A stretch of 33,763 nucleotides of DNA from UMGS1002 sp050309735 (GTDB taxonomy: Bacteria > Bacillota > Clostridia > Oscillospirales > CAG-272): assembly GCA_050309735.1 (NCBI GenBank), contig JBNRMS010000079.1, positions 1 through 33,763 on the forward strand, given 5' to 3'. Below, in pieces: positions 1 to 5,372 of this stretch (the stretch's first letter is position 1; each line of letters begins with the position of its first letter). The notes beneath the pieces are model-generated. The model searched no databases. It was not told the DNA's origin and worked only from the letters and a program-made list of their open reading frames with translations. The position numbers and the translations under genes were made by a program.

Positions 1-236
1 TATTCATTCTTCTCTTTGTTATTAACGTTAACAGTATTATTATTTTTAATTAATAATTTGTCTAACAAAGCAATTTGGACTTGATTTAATTCGCAAAGTT
101 TAGATGTTTGTCTTTTAATACTGCTAATATTAAATGCAATAGAAAAAAATGCAACGATAAATGCAATAATAAAAGCAATGTAAAAAATGATTAGTAATGC
201 TCCTGCTGTTGCAAATAATTGAAAAATGTCATTCAT
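1..236 (-). CDS. Small membrane protein of the element (78 residues visible, C-terminus at window edge)
   Basis: An open frame reads leftward from ATG at 236 for 78 codons. The last two bases in the window are TA, so a stop may fall exactly at the edge. It starts MNDIFQLFATAG. Residues about 6-36 form one long hydrophobic segment rich in Ile, Phe and Ala, followed by a basic/polar tail (SIKRQTSKLCELNQ) and an Asn-rich end. An AGAGG ribosome binding site lies about 9 bases before the start. It follows the repressor gene by 24 bases on the same strand and is probably co-transcribed with it. No family is recognised. A one-TM protein next to a phage-type repressor could be a superinfection, holin-like or coat-like protein, but nothing in the sequence decides this. 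Confidence 0.6.
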   Translation of the reverse strand, partial: MNDIFQLFATAGALLIIFYIAFIIAFIVAFFSIAFNISSIKRQTSKLCELNQVQIALLDKLLIKNNNTVNVNNKEKNE

Positions 237-260
237 GATAACAAACCTCTTTCATTTAAT

Positions 261-491
261 TTAAATTTTATCCTTATATAATTTTCTTGGTGTGTCAATA
301 AGTCCGGCGAGATAATCAAGAGATACATTGTAATACTTAGCGAGGGTGATAAAGTGGTGCAGGGGAATTTCTCTTGTGCCGTTTTCATATCTGCTGTATT
401 GTTGTTGTTTTATTTCAAGTATAGTTGCAATCTCTTTTTGTGATTTGTCTTTATCGGCTCGTAGGTCACAAAGCCTTTGGTAGTAGTACAT
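261..491 (-). CDS. cI/Xre-type helix-turn-helix repressor
   Basis: A 76-aa protein starting MYYYQRLCDLRADKDKSQ. The start at 491 is chosen over an upstream in-frame Met (581) because AAAGGAG sits 8 bases before it. Residues about 17-42 make a classic lambda-repressor/Xre helix-turn-helix (SQKEIATILEIKQQQYSRYE followed by NGTREIP), and the tail (LAKYYNVSLDYLAGL) is also typical of the HTH_3 family. There is no C-terminal peptidase domain, so RecA-dependent self-cleavage is not expected. It is transcribed away from the rightward operon, whose promoter carries two copies of an inverted repeat (582-597, 615-630). By analogy with small phage and ICE switches it probably binds these repeats and represses the replication/integration operon. 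The binding itself is inferred. Confidence 0.88.
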   Translation of the reverse strand: MYYYQRLCDLRADKDKSQKEIATILEIKQQQYSRYENGTREIPLHHFITLAKYYNVSLDYLAGLIDTPRKLYKDKI

Positions 492-574
492 AAAAATTAA
501 CTCCTTTATATAGGTTAAAAAATGTAACATATGATGAATTATTTGTATTATATTATAAAACCGAACGGTAGTTG

Positions 575-603
575 TTGACATACAACCATTCAGTTGTTAT
601 GAT
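575..603 (+). promoter_or_regulatory. Rightward element promoter (TTGACA-17-TATGAT)
   Basis: TTGACA at 575-580 and TATGAT at 598-603 are separated by exactly 17 bases, close to the sigma-A consensus. The spacer is almost entirely filled by the inverted repeat at 582-597, and a second copy covers the region just after the predicted start site. It would drive the Cys-rich ORF at 659 and the genes downstream. Confidence 0.8.
582..597. promoter_or_regulatory. Operator copy 1 (ACAAC-N6-GTTGT)
   Basis: Inverted repeat ACAACCATTCAGTTGT lying between the -35 and -10 of the rightward promoter. The same half-sites and 6-base spacing recur at 615-630, 33 bases downstream (about three helical turns). 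It is a probable repressor binding site. Protein binding is inferred from position only. Confidence 0.7.
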
Positions 604-614
604 TATATTGCCAT

Positions 615-630
615 ACAACTCTTTGGTTGT
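615..630. promoter_or_regulatory. Operator copy 2 (ACAAC-N6-GTTGT)
   Basis: Inverted repeat ACAACTCTTTGGTTGT just downstream of the predicted transcription start. It shares ten half-site bases and flanking T/A positions with copy 1. A third, reversed arrangement (GTTGT-N6-ACAAC, 571-586) overlaps the -35 box and could add a binding half-site. Confidence 0.7.
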
Positions 631-658
631 AATTATCAAATGAAAGAAGGTAAAGAAA

Positions 659-838
659 ATGAAAATTGATGTAATGCAATTTTATCGCGACAAGTTCGGA
701 AATATTGAATATTGTGCGAAATGTACTCATTGCACAATGGATTGCAAGCAAAGTTTCAGAGTACAAATACATAGTTGTAAAAGTTATATAGATGGTCGCA
801 AAAATGGCGAACAAGTTCATTGCCGAACGAACGTATAA
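659..838 (+). CDS. Cys-rich 59-aa protein, first gene of the rightward operon
   Basis: ATG at 659 opens 59 codons ending in TAA at 836-838. A GAAGG ribosome binding site precedes it, and it lies directly behind the repressed promoter at 575-603. The protein has seven Cys among 59 residues, including CAKCTHC, then MDC, HSC and HCR, plus several His. This looks like a small metal-binding (zinc-finger-like) domain. It has no obvious membrane segment. First genes behind a repressor-controlled promoter in small elements often encode transcriptional activators, excisionases or anti-repressors, but no family is recognised here and the function is open. The gene is below the usual 60-residue cut-off and is easily missed. 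Confidence 0.6.
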   Translation: MKIDVMQFYRDKFGNIEYCAKCTHCTMDCKQSFRVQIHSCKSYIDGRKNGEQVHCRTNV

Positions 839-952
839 AAGTCAATAGGTAAAAGGCGATTTGCTCACAAAATCAAAAAAACTAAAAAATCAAATTTGCC
901 TTGTAAGGCTCGGGAATTATCTCCCCATACATAAACGTATGTAACCCATAAA

Positions 953-971
953 AAAGCGCTTAAAACGCTTT
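953..971 (+). terminator. Intercistronic hairpin (possible weak terminator)
   Basis: AAAGCG-CTTAAAA-CGCTTT forms a 6-bp stem with a 7-base loop, followed by an A/T-rich but not T-only tract. It lies in the 163-base gap between the Cys-rich gene and the next ORF, so it may attenuate rather than end transcription. The rest of that gap shows no gene. Confidence 0.35.
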
Positions 972-978
972 AAATAAA
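955..978 (+). repeat. Duplicated pre-gene block, copy 1
   Basis: The block AGCGC..TTAAA.GCTTTAAATAAA precedes the 113-aa gene and recurs with a few changes at 1343-1371, before the 179-aa gene. Both copies sit directly upstream of an A/G-rich ribosome binding site. Confidence 0.5.
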
Positions 979-1001
979 TTAAAAAAAGAAAGAGGAAAAA
1001 A

Positions 1002-1343
1002 ATGTACACAAAATTAAAGCCAACAATAAACAAGCAGGAAAAAACAGCATTAAAAGAAGCAGAATTAGGGTTTCTCGACGCTATCAATAAAATTAATCAA
1101 ATAGAGAGTGAGGCGGTAATGATACGTTATGACTATGAAGCATTAGTATGTCTCTATGATAAAGGCTTTCCGGAACTTGATATTAAAGTTGGAATAGGAG
1201 ACTATATACACCGACTTAATGAGCGATACGGCGAAAATTTGATTTCAAGAATCGAACAGACAGAGGAAATATATCGACAATTCCGGAAGATTATAAATAC
1301 AGTCTATGAGGATATAGACGAATTTGACGCATGGAGTGCATGA
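1002..1343 (+). CDS. Hypothetical protein of the element, helical, 113 aa
   Basis: Starts MYTKLKPTINKQEK behind an AAAGAGGAAAAAA ribosome binding site. The sequence is rich in Lys, Glu and Ile. It is predicted to be mostly alpha-helical, with heptad-like stretches (FLDAINKINQIESEAVMIRY and a second segment near ISRIEQTEEIYRQFRKIINT). It has no membrane segment, signal peptide or cysteine cluster. It lies in the rightward operon before the replication gene. The stop overlaps the second copy of a duplicated intercistronic block. No family is recognised; a structural or DNA-associated helper is possible, but nothing shows it. Confidence 0.65.
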   Translation: MYTKLKPTINKQEKTALKEAELGFLDAINKINQIESEAVMIRYDYEALVCLYDKGFPELDIKVGIGDYIHRLNERYGENLISRIEQTEEIYRQFRKIINTVYEDIDEFDAWSA

Positions 1344-1371
1344 GCGCGTTAAATGCTTTAAATAAAAAAAG
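1343..1371 (+). repeat. Duplicated pre-gene block, copy 2
   Basis: AGCGCGTTAAATGCTTTAAA followed by TAAAAAAAG resembles 955-978. It begins in the stop codon of the 113-aa gene and leads into the GGGGGTG ribosome binding site of the next gene. Confidence 0.5.
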
Positions 1372-1382
1372 GGGGTGACGAT

Positions 1383-1922
1383 ATGAAAGGCATTATATCA
1401 ATAATACTTGTGATAACAGTATTAATAACAGTGTTTATTATAAAAAATCCGAATTTTGATATAGATATTGAACAGATGTTAAGCAGGGTTAATATAGCAT
1501 TTTACCGTATGCCACAAAAGGAAATAATAAAACGGTTTGAGCAAGAGGAAGGAGATGACGGGTTAATATCATCGTTAAAAAAATTCGCAAACATGATAAT
1601 AACTTTAATAGACTTCCCTATATACATAACAAATACATTGTTATATACAGTAGAAAATATAAAGTTTATGGTTAAAGCCAATGAAACAGAAGGGTTATAT
1701 GAAGTAAGCGGTCGAAAATGGCGATATTATGAGGATAAATGGGTGGTGTATATAAAAACAAAAGAAGTAGAGGAAACCGGATACGAGAAATATAGAGACG
1801 GAGTAAATATGTACACAGACTATCTATATTATGTGGTCGAGGTACAAGATGGCGAAATAATATATGAAGCTGAAACATGGAGAAAAAAGATAACACATGG
1901 GGGAATCGGTGGAGAATTTTAA
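1383..1922 (+). CDS. Membrane protein of the element, 179 aa, unknown function
   Basis: Starts MKGIISIILVITVLITVFII, so residues 4-21 form an N-terminal membrane anchor. A second hydrophobic stretch lies around residues 66-96 (FANMIITLIDFPIYITNTLL). The C-terminal half (about 97-179) is polar with many Tyr and Trp (GRKWRYYEDKWVVY) and is probably a small soluble domain. An AAAGGGGGTG ribosome binding site precedes the ATG. It lies in the operon between the 113-aa protein and the replication initiator. Small membrane proteins beside an HUH Rep are common in filamentous phages, but also in plasmids. No coat or assembly motif is recognisable and the role is unknown. Confidence 0.7.
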   Translation: MKGIISIILVITVLITVFIIKNPNFDIDIEQMLSRVNIAFYRMPQKEIIKRFEQEEGDDGLISSLKKFANMIITLIDFPIYITNTLLYTVENIKFMVKANETEGLYEVSGRKWRYYEDKWVVYIKTKEVEETGYEKYRDGVNMYTDYLYYVVEVQDGEIIYEAETWRKKITHGGIGGEF

Positions 1923-2045
1923 ATGACATGTTTATTAATAATTGTTCTTACATACCCAATATGTGAATGAGTGTAGGAGAACTCGCGATATATAAATATC
2001 GTCGCAAGCTGACAGAGAAAAAGGCGGTTAATGCAATTAATATGT

Positions 2046-2100
2046 AGGGTGGGGGCGTCTCGGGGGGAGGTGGCGTTTGCCCCTCCCCCGAGCGCACCCT
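2046..2100. other. Long GC-rich hairpin, candidate replication origin
   Basis: Within A/T-rich DNA, a sudden G/C-rich stretch folds into a long cruciform. The core stem is CTCGGGGG(G)AGG (2059-2070) against CCTCCCCCGAG (2082-2092), closed by GGC-GTTT-GCC at the tip (2072-2081). An outer part pairs AGGGTG and GCG with CGC and ACCCT (to 2100). It lies in the 241-base noncoding gap just before the rolling-circle Rep gene, where a double- or single-strand origin is expected. The rest of the gap (1923-2045) shows no gene. Confidence 0.5.
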
Positions 2101-2123
2101 TAGAGCGTGAATCGCTCGCTCTA
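2101..2123. other. Second hairpin upstream of rep
   Basis: TAGAGCG (2101-2107) pairs perfectly with CGCTCTA (2117-2123) over a 9-base loop, immediately after the long GC-rich hairpin and 40 bases before the rep start. It may be part of the replication origin or control rep translation. Confidence 0.45.
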
Positions 2124-2163
2124 TACTTGACTAAGTAACACATTGCGGGAAAAGGATGTTAAA

Positions 2164-2970
2164 ATGTTCGATTCTTTGTATAAATCAAAGCATATCAACA
2201 AGTATCTCGACAATTACGGAATACTCAAACAGTACACAGAAGAAAATTATAGACTGGTAGCAATCCGCAAATATCGACAAGCAGGGTTCGAGGATGAAAA
2301 AATATTCACGCATAAAGGAGAAGCGGGTAATGATGGAAAACTAAGAGAGAGTATAAGCAGAGCAAAAAATAGGGTTTTTGAATTAGCTATGTGTAACGAT
2401 TGGGAATACTTTGTAACATTCACACTTGATAAAGAAAAATACGATAGGTACAACATAAAGAAATTTCGGAAAGATATATCACAGTTTATAAGGGATAACA
2501 GAAAAAAATATAAAGAGGATATAAAATATTTACTAATACCCGAAATGCACAAAGACGGCGCATGGCACATGCACGGTCTATTAATGGGGCTATCTGCCGA
2601 CAAGTTAGAGCCTTTCACCCTTGATATGATACTCCCGCAAAAAATAAGGAACAGAATAGCAATGGGAAAAAAGGTATATAAATGGCCTGCATATGCAAAA
2701 AAATTTGGATTTAGCGACATAGAAATAATAGAAAACAAAGAGGCATCGGCAAAGTATATAACTAAGTACATAACAGAGGAAATCGACAAGACAATAACAG
2801 AACTCGAATCAAATATATATTACTGCTCACAAGGATTAAACCGAGCGGAAGTCATAAAAAGAGATACTCTCTTTTGGGCGATAGAAGAACCACAGTTTCA
2901 GAACGAATATGTTGCTATAAAGCATTACGAAAACAAAGAGGACGCAATAAAATTGTTTGAAATTGAATAA
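2164..2970 (+). CDS. HUH-endonuclease rolling-circle replication initiator (Rep)
   Basis: A 268-aa protein. ATG 2164 is chosen because AAAAGGA precedes it; an upstream TTG at 2143 is possible but has no better site. Three motifs of HUH replication nucleases occur in order: motif I FVTFTLD (83-89), the metal-binding HUH motif in WHMHGLL (His135, His137), and motif III KYITKYITEE (197-206) with Tyr198/Tyr202 and Lys201. Tyr198 or Tyr202 would nick the origin strand and stay linked to its 5' end. Conserved blocks WPAYAKKFGF and YYCSQGL match Rep proteins that recur in clostridial elements, related to the G2P/ORF2 type of inoviruses. Two strong hairpins just upstream are the likely origin. There is no helicase domain, so a host helicase (PcrA-like) would be needed. 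The family call is from motifs; the element type is inference. Confidence 0.85.
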   Translation: MFDSLYKSKHINKYLDNYGILKQYTEENYRLVAIRKYRQAGFEDEKIFTHKGEAGNDGKLRESISRAKNRVFELAMCNDWEYFVTFTLDKEKYDRYNIKKFRKDISQFIRDNRKKYKEDIKYLLIPEMHKDGAWHMHGLLMGLSADKLEPFTLDMILPQKIRNRIAMGKKVYKWPAYAKKFGFSDIEIIENKEASAKYITKYITEEIDKTITELESNIYYCSQGLNRAEVIKRDTLFWAIEEPQFQNEYVAIKHYENKEDAIKLFEIE

Positions 2971-3007
2971 TAAACGGACGAAAAGAAAAAGAAAAGGAAA
3001 TAAAACA

Positions 3008-3241
3008 ATGAAAGTAGAAAAAATAACTCCTTGTATTTGTACTAAAGAAAAAGAAAATGAAAATGATAGTGTGTTTCATGGAATGCCTATTTTAATTGTT
3101 GATAAAAATCAATATTATAGTTGCCAGTGTCCATTATGCGGTCGAGGTGGATTTTTTAATGGATATAGAAGTTCATACTTAGCCTTGAAAGCTTGGAATA
3201 AAATTCAAGAGGAATTGAGAACACCGATAGAATTTATATAA
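3008..3241 (+). CDS. Small zinc-ribbon protein, Lar-like
   Basis: A 77-aa protein starting MKVEKITPCICTKEKE. ATG 3008 follows AAAAGGAAATAAAAC; the in-frame Met at 2957 lies inside rep and has no ribosome binding site. It has CIC (residues 9-11) and, later, CQCPLCGRGGFF. The end (YRSSYLALKAWNKIQEE) matches the layout of Lar-type restriction alleviation proteins, in which CPxCG clusters are followed by an AxxAWN helix. Lar proteins from phages modulate type I restriction in the host. The similarity is by pattern only, so this is a tentative call. The stop codon overlaps the integrase start (TAATG, one base), pointing to coupled translation. Confidence 0.6.
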   Translation: MKVEKITPCICTKEKENENDSVFHGMPILIVDKNQYYSCQCPLCGRGGFFNGYRSSYLALKAWNKIQEELRTPIEFI

Positions 3242-4116
3242 TGAATATAATAGATATTGTCGAAGAATTCATCTTAGAACAAAGGGTTCGGGGTAACTCA
3301 AAACATACTATATCATATTATCGGCGCTCACTGGTCAAATTTACGTCTCTGACGGCTATACAAAGCACCGAGGAAATAACCATAAGGAAATGTAAAGAGT
3401 ATTACATAAAATTAACGGATACTGGCTTGTCTTCTGTGAGCGTACAAAGCTATATAAGAGGTCTTAGAACATTCTTATCATGGCTGTATCAAAACGAATA
3501 CATAGAGCAGGATATAACACAAAAATTTAAACTTCCTAAAGCGCAAAGAAAAATAATAGATGTGTTGACGGACAGCGAAATAAATATCCTGCTCAATAGT
3601 TTTAGTACCCAACATATAATAGGCTTGCGGAACAAATGTATTTGCCTGCTGATGTTTGATAGCGGTCTTAGGCTTAACGAGGTTGTAAGATTAACCCTTG
3701 CAGATTTTCATTTAGATGAAAAGTACGCAATAGTAACCGGAAAAGGCGATAAGCAAAGAATAGTGCCGATAGGAAACAAAACAATCAAAGAAATAAAAAA
3801 GTATATGTTAATGCGCCCTCGGGGTGATATGTTCTTTTTAAAAGAGGATGGAGAGCCAATACAAGAATCAACAATAAAAAATATGTTCCGCAAGCTAAAA
3901 AATCGTACTGGAATAGAGCGTTTATATCCTCACCTGCTCCGGCATACGTTCGCAACAAGATATTTGGAAAACGGCGGGAATATATACACACTTCAAATAA
4001 TCCTTGGACATACATCGCTCGAAATGGTCAAAAAATATCTGCACCTTGCCACCTCTCGTATCCGCTCGGACTTCGGAAAATACTCGCCAAATGACAACTT
4101 AAAGCGGACACCATGA
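3241..4116 (+). CDS. int: Tyrosine recombinase / integrase
   Basis: A 291-aa protein with the XerC/XerD-phage integrase layout: an N-terminal SAM-like core-binding domain (about 1-90, RGNSKHTISYYRRSL) and a catalytic domain (about 105-280). Catalytic residues are all visible: Arg144 (SGLRLNE), Lys168 (TGKGDKQR), His231 and Arg234 (HLLRHTFATR), His257 (LGHTS) and the nucleophile Tyr266 (VKKYLHL). It would excise and integrate the element at the neighbouring tRNA-Lys gene. It is the last gene of the rightward operon and overlaps the previous gene by one base. Its final codons and stop contain the same 15 bases as the tRNA anticodon/variable region (4207-4221), an arrangement expected when attP lies at the end of int. 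Confidence 0.93.
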   Translation: MNIIDIVEEFILEQRVRGNSKHTISYYRRSLVKFTSLTAIQSTEEITIRKCKEYYIKLTDTGLSSVSVQSYIRGLRTFLSWLYQNEYIEQDITQKFKLPKAQRKIIDVLTDSEINILLNSFSTQHIIGLRNKCICLLMFDSGLRLNEVVRLTLADFHLDEKYAIVTGKGDKQRIVPIGNKTIKEIKKYMLMRPRGDMFFLKEDGEPIQESTIKNMFRKLKNRTGIERLYPHLLRHTFATRYLENGGNIYTLQIILGHTSLEMVKKYLHLATSRIRSDFGKYSPNDNLKRTP

Positions 4117-4119
4117 TTA
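4105..4119. repeat. att-like core, integrase copy
   Basis: CGGACACCATGATTA overlaps the stop codon of int (TGA 4114-4116) and matches 4207-4221 in the tRNA gene exactly. The following bases (TTAGCATC) loosely imitate the second half of the anticodon stem-loop, so it looks like one attachment half-site plus overlap region. Confidence 0.65.
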
Positions 4120-4141
4120 TTAGCATCACAAAATAAAAAAC

Positions 4142-4166
4142 AAAAGGACTTGTAAAAAGTCCTTTT
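4142..4166 (+). terminator. Terminator between int and tRNA-Lys (works in both directions)
   Basis: AAAAGGACTT (4142-4151), loop GTAAA, AAGTCCTTTT (4157-4166): a perfect 10-bp stem with A- and T-runs built into both sides. It can end both the int transcript and the leftward tRNA transcript. Confidence 0.85.
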
Positions 4167-4180
4167 AGTTATTGCCTATT

Positions 4181-4256
4181 TGGTGACCCATCGGAGAGTC
4201 GAACTCCGGACACCATGATTAAAAGTCATGTGCTCTGCCATCTGAGCTAATGGGTC
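4181..4256 (-). tRNA. tRNA-Lys (anticodon TTT)
   Basis: Read on the minus strand this is a complete 76-base cloverleaf. The acceptor stem is GACCCAT/ATGGGTC with discriminator A and an encoded CCA. The D arm is GCTC/GAGC, the anticodon stem CATGA/TCATG with loop CTTTTAA, and the T arm CGGAG-TTCGACT-CTCCG. The anticodon TTT (bases 4221-4223 on the plus strand) reads lysine codons AAA and AAG. Its 3' half from the anticodon to the T stem contains the 15-base core repeated at the end of the integrase gene, so this is the presumed attB. The gene is intact despite the element beside it. A near-consensus promoter lies 15 bases upstream. Confidence 0.97.
4207..4221. repeat. att-like core, tRNA copy
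   Basis: CGGACACCATGATTA inside tRNA-Lys, from the third anticodon base through the variable loop into the T stem. It is identical to 4105-4119. The spacing between the two copies is 102 bases. Confidence 0.65.
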
Positions 4257-4271
4257 GCGCGGCACTTGAAC

Positions 4272-4300
4272 ATTTTATCACATTCGACCCTTTTTGTCAA
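4272..4300 (-). promoter_or_regulatory. tRNA-Lys promoter (TTGACA-17-TAAAAT)
   Basis: On the minus strand TTGACA (4295-4300) and TAAAAT (4272-4277) are separated by 17 bases. The predicted start falls a few bases before the mature 5' end at 4256. Confidence 0.85.
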
Positions 4301-4337
4301 TAGTTTATTGAGTTTTTATTGCAAATAATTTTGTAAA

Positions 4338-4552
4338 GTAAATTCTCAAAGTAAATGCAACAGTGCAATTGAGGATTGCGTTTAGTCTGAGAAAACTGCC
4401 TCTCAGGCTTTTTGTCATGCTGTTTTTTATTTAATAAGTTGTTTGGCGGCCTGTTTTCGGTTTATTTCGCTTCTTTTTTCATGTTAAATGCAGGTGTTTC
4501 TCTTGGTAAATGCTGCTCCTTTGCTACTGTTGCATTTACTTTAAGAATTTAC
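4338..4552. mobile_element. MITE-like element with 27-bp terminal inverted repeats
   Basis: The left end 4338-4364 and the right end 4526-4552 are inverted copies over 27 bases with one mismatch. Each contains AAAGTAAATGCAACAGT or its complement. The 161-base interior has no credible gene. It contains a terminator-like hairpin, GTCTGAGA (4385-4392) with TCTCAGGC (4401-4408), followed by TTTTT. No clear target-site duplication was found. Size and structure fit a miniature inverted-repeat element or the collapsed ends of an insertion sequence. It occupies part of the 600-base gap between tRNA-Lys and the transhydrogenase genes; 4553-4720 shows nothing recognisable. Confidence 0.65.
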
Positions 4553-4723
4553 GACGGAAACAGCCCGCGCAATCACTCGTTGCACTATTTGATTCATTTT
4601 AATTTTACACCATTATACGGACTTAATCCTCATGTAGGGCGGCGGAAGACAATCAAAAGACATCCTACTATAGCAAAAAGCTGATTTTGTCACTCCAAAT
4701 TCTTGAGAATGTCTCAAAAGTGA

Positions 4724-4753
4724 TTGACGAAACCCCGTATCTTGTGTTAAACT
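4724..4753 (+). promoter_or_regulatory. Candidate promoter of the transhydrogenase operon
   Basis: TTGACG (4724-4729) and TAAACT (4748-4753), 18 bases apart, lie about 120 bases before the first gene. This is the best match in the gap, but the -10 box is only moderate. Confidence 0.45.
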
Positions 4754-4794
4754 ATTTATAAGTATCGACAATGCTCTTTTGCTTGACGAAAGAG

Positions 4795-4843
4795 TCCTAT
4801 TATCGCCGATTGGCAGGAAAACTGTCAATCGGCGATAATAGGA
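4795..4843 (+). promoter_or_regulatory. Very stable leader hairpin upstream of the transhydrogenase operon
   Basis: 4795-4812 (TCCTATTATCGCCGATTG) pairs perfectly with 4826-4843. The stem continues through a G-U pair and three more pairs to a GAAAA loop, giving about 22 bp in total. There is no T-run after it, so it is not a normal terminator. It ends 28 bases before the start codon. It may stabilise the mRNA, bind a regulator, or be a small inserted palindrome. Confidence 0.6.
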
Positions 4844-4871
4844 TAACAGTTTTCACGGGAGATATATTAAT

Positions 4872-5372
4872 ATGGATAACTATTCTTGCGCTTGTGAGAA
4901 AAGCGACCTGTCACTGCTTCAGGATACACTTGATCAGTATGCGGCAATTGACGGCAGCCTTATCACAATTCTTCAAAAGGCTCAGGACATCTATGGCTTC
5001 CTACCCTGGGACGTGCTCTGCCACATCAGCAGTAAAATCGGGACAACTCCAGCGCATGTACTGGGTGTCGCAACATTCTACACACAGTTTCGATTCAAGC
5101 CGGTCGGCAAGCATTTAATAATGCTCTGTCAGGGCACGGCCTGCCACGTCAACGGCTCGGAGCTTATCGCTTCTGCCATCAGGGAAGAGCTCGGAATAAG
5201 CGATGGCGAAACAACCGAGGACGGTCTGTTCTCGCTTGCATGCGTTGCGTGCCTTGGGTGCTGCAGCCTCTCGCCGGTTATGATGATAAATGAAGACACA
5301 TACGGCAGGTTAACACCGGCTAAAACCAGAGAAATATTAAGAGCAATCGCCAAAAAGGAGGAAGTGAAATGA
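4872..5372 (+). CDS. NuoE-like [2Fe-2S] subunit of a soluble NADH-linked complex (StnA/HydC-type)
   Basis: 166 aa, the usual length for NuoE/HydC/HndA proteins. The N-terminal helical part (YGFLPWDVLCHISSKIG, then VLGVATFYTQFRFKP) and the thioredoxin-like part are typical. Four conserved Cys for one [2Fe-2S] cluster are present: Cys86 and Cys91 (CQGTAC), Cys127 and Cys131 (CLGCC). It accepts or passes electrons beside the FMN subunit encoded next. It overlaps that gene by four bases (ATGA), so the two are translationally coupled. A GGGAG ribosome binding site precedes ATG 4872. There is no hydrogenase or formate dehydrogenase gene beside it, which favours a transhydrogenase over a hydrogenase complex. 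The Stn assignment rests on the three-gene set. Confidence 0.88.
   Translation: MDNYSCACEKSDLSLLQDTLDQYAAIDGSLITILQKAQDIYGFLPWDVLCHISSKIGTTPAHVLGVATFYTQFRFKPVGKHLIMLCQGTACHVNGSELIASAIREELGISDGETTEDGLFSLACVACLGCCSLSPVMMINEDTYGRLTPAKTREILRAIAKKEEVK

Larger units (their letters stand above)
1..4221. mobile_element. Integrated plasmid/phage-like element next to tRNA-Lys (right-hand part)
   Basis: Seen: a block much richer in A+T than the rest of the window, with a leftward repressor arm and a rightward operon that ends in a tyrosine integrase lying beside an intact tRNA-Lys gene. It also has an HUH replication initiator preceded by strong hairpins. A 15-bp core is shared by the integrase 3' end (4105-4119) and the tRNA (4207-4221). 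Known: integrative elements often use tRNA genes as attB and carry int next to att. Inference: this is an integrative element that replicates by a rolling-circle mechanism when excised, either plasmid-like or a filamentous/ssDNA-phage relative. The left end lies outside the window, so neither its size nor the presence of morphogenesis or mobilisation genes can be judged. The right boundary (4119 or 4221) is uncertain. Confidence 0.8.

Noticed and set aside
1..4221. Conjugative or mobilisable element
   Set aside because: No relaxase of the Mob type, coupling protein or type IV secretion gene is in the visible part; HUH motifs belong to a replication initiator.
4412..4684. 90-aa open frame on the plus strand between tRNA-Lys and the redox operon
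   Set aside because: It crosses the right inverted repeat of the MITE-like element, has no ribosome binding site and resembles no protein.
4783..4811. Second TTGACG as promoter for the redox operon
   Set aside because: No -10 box lies at a suitable distance, and the region is inside the hairpin.
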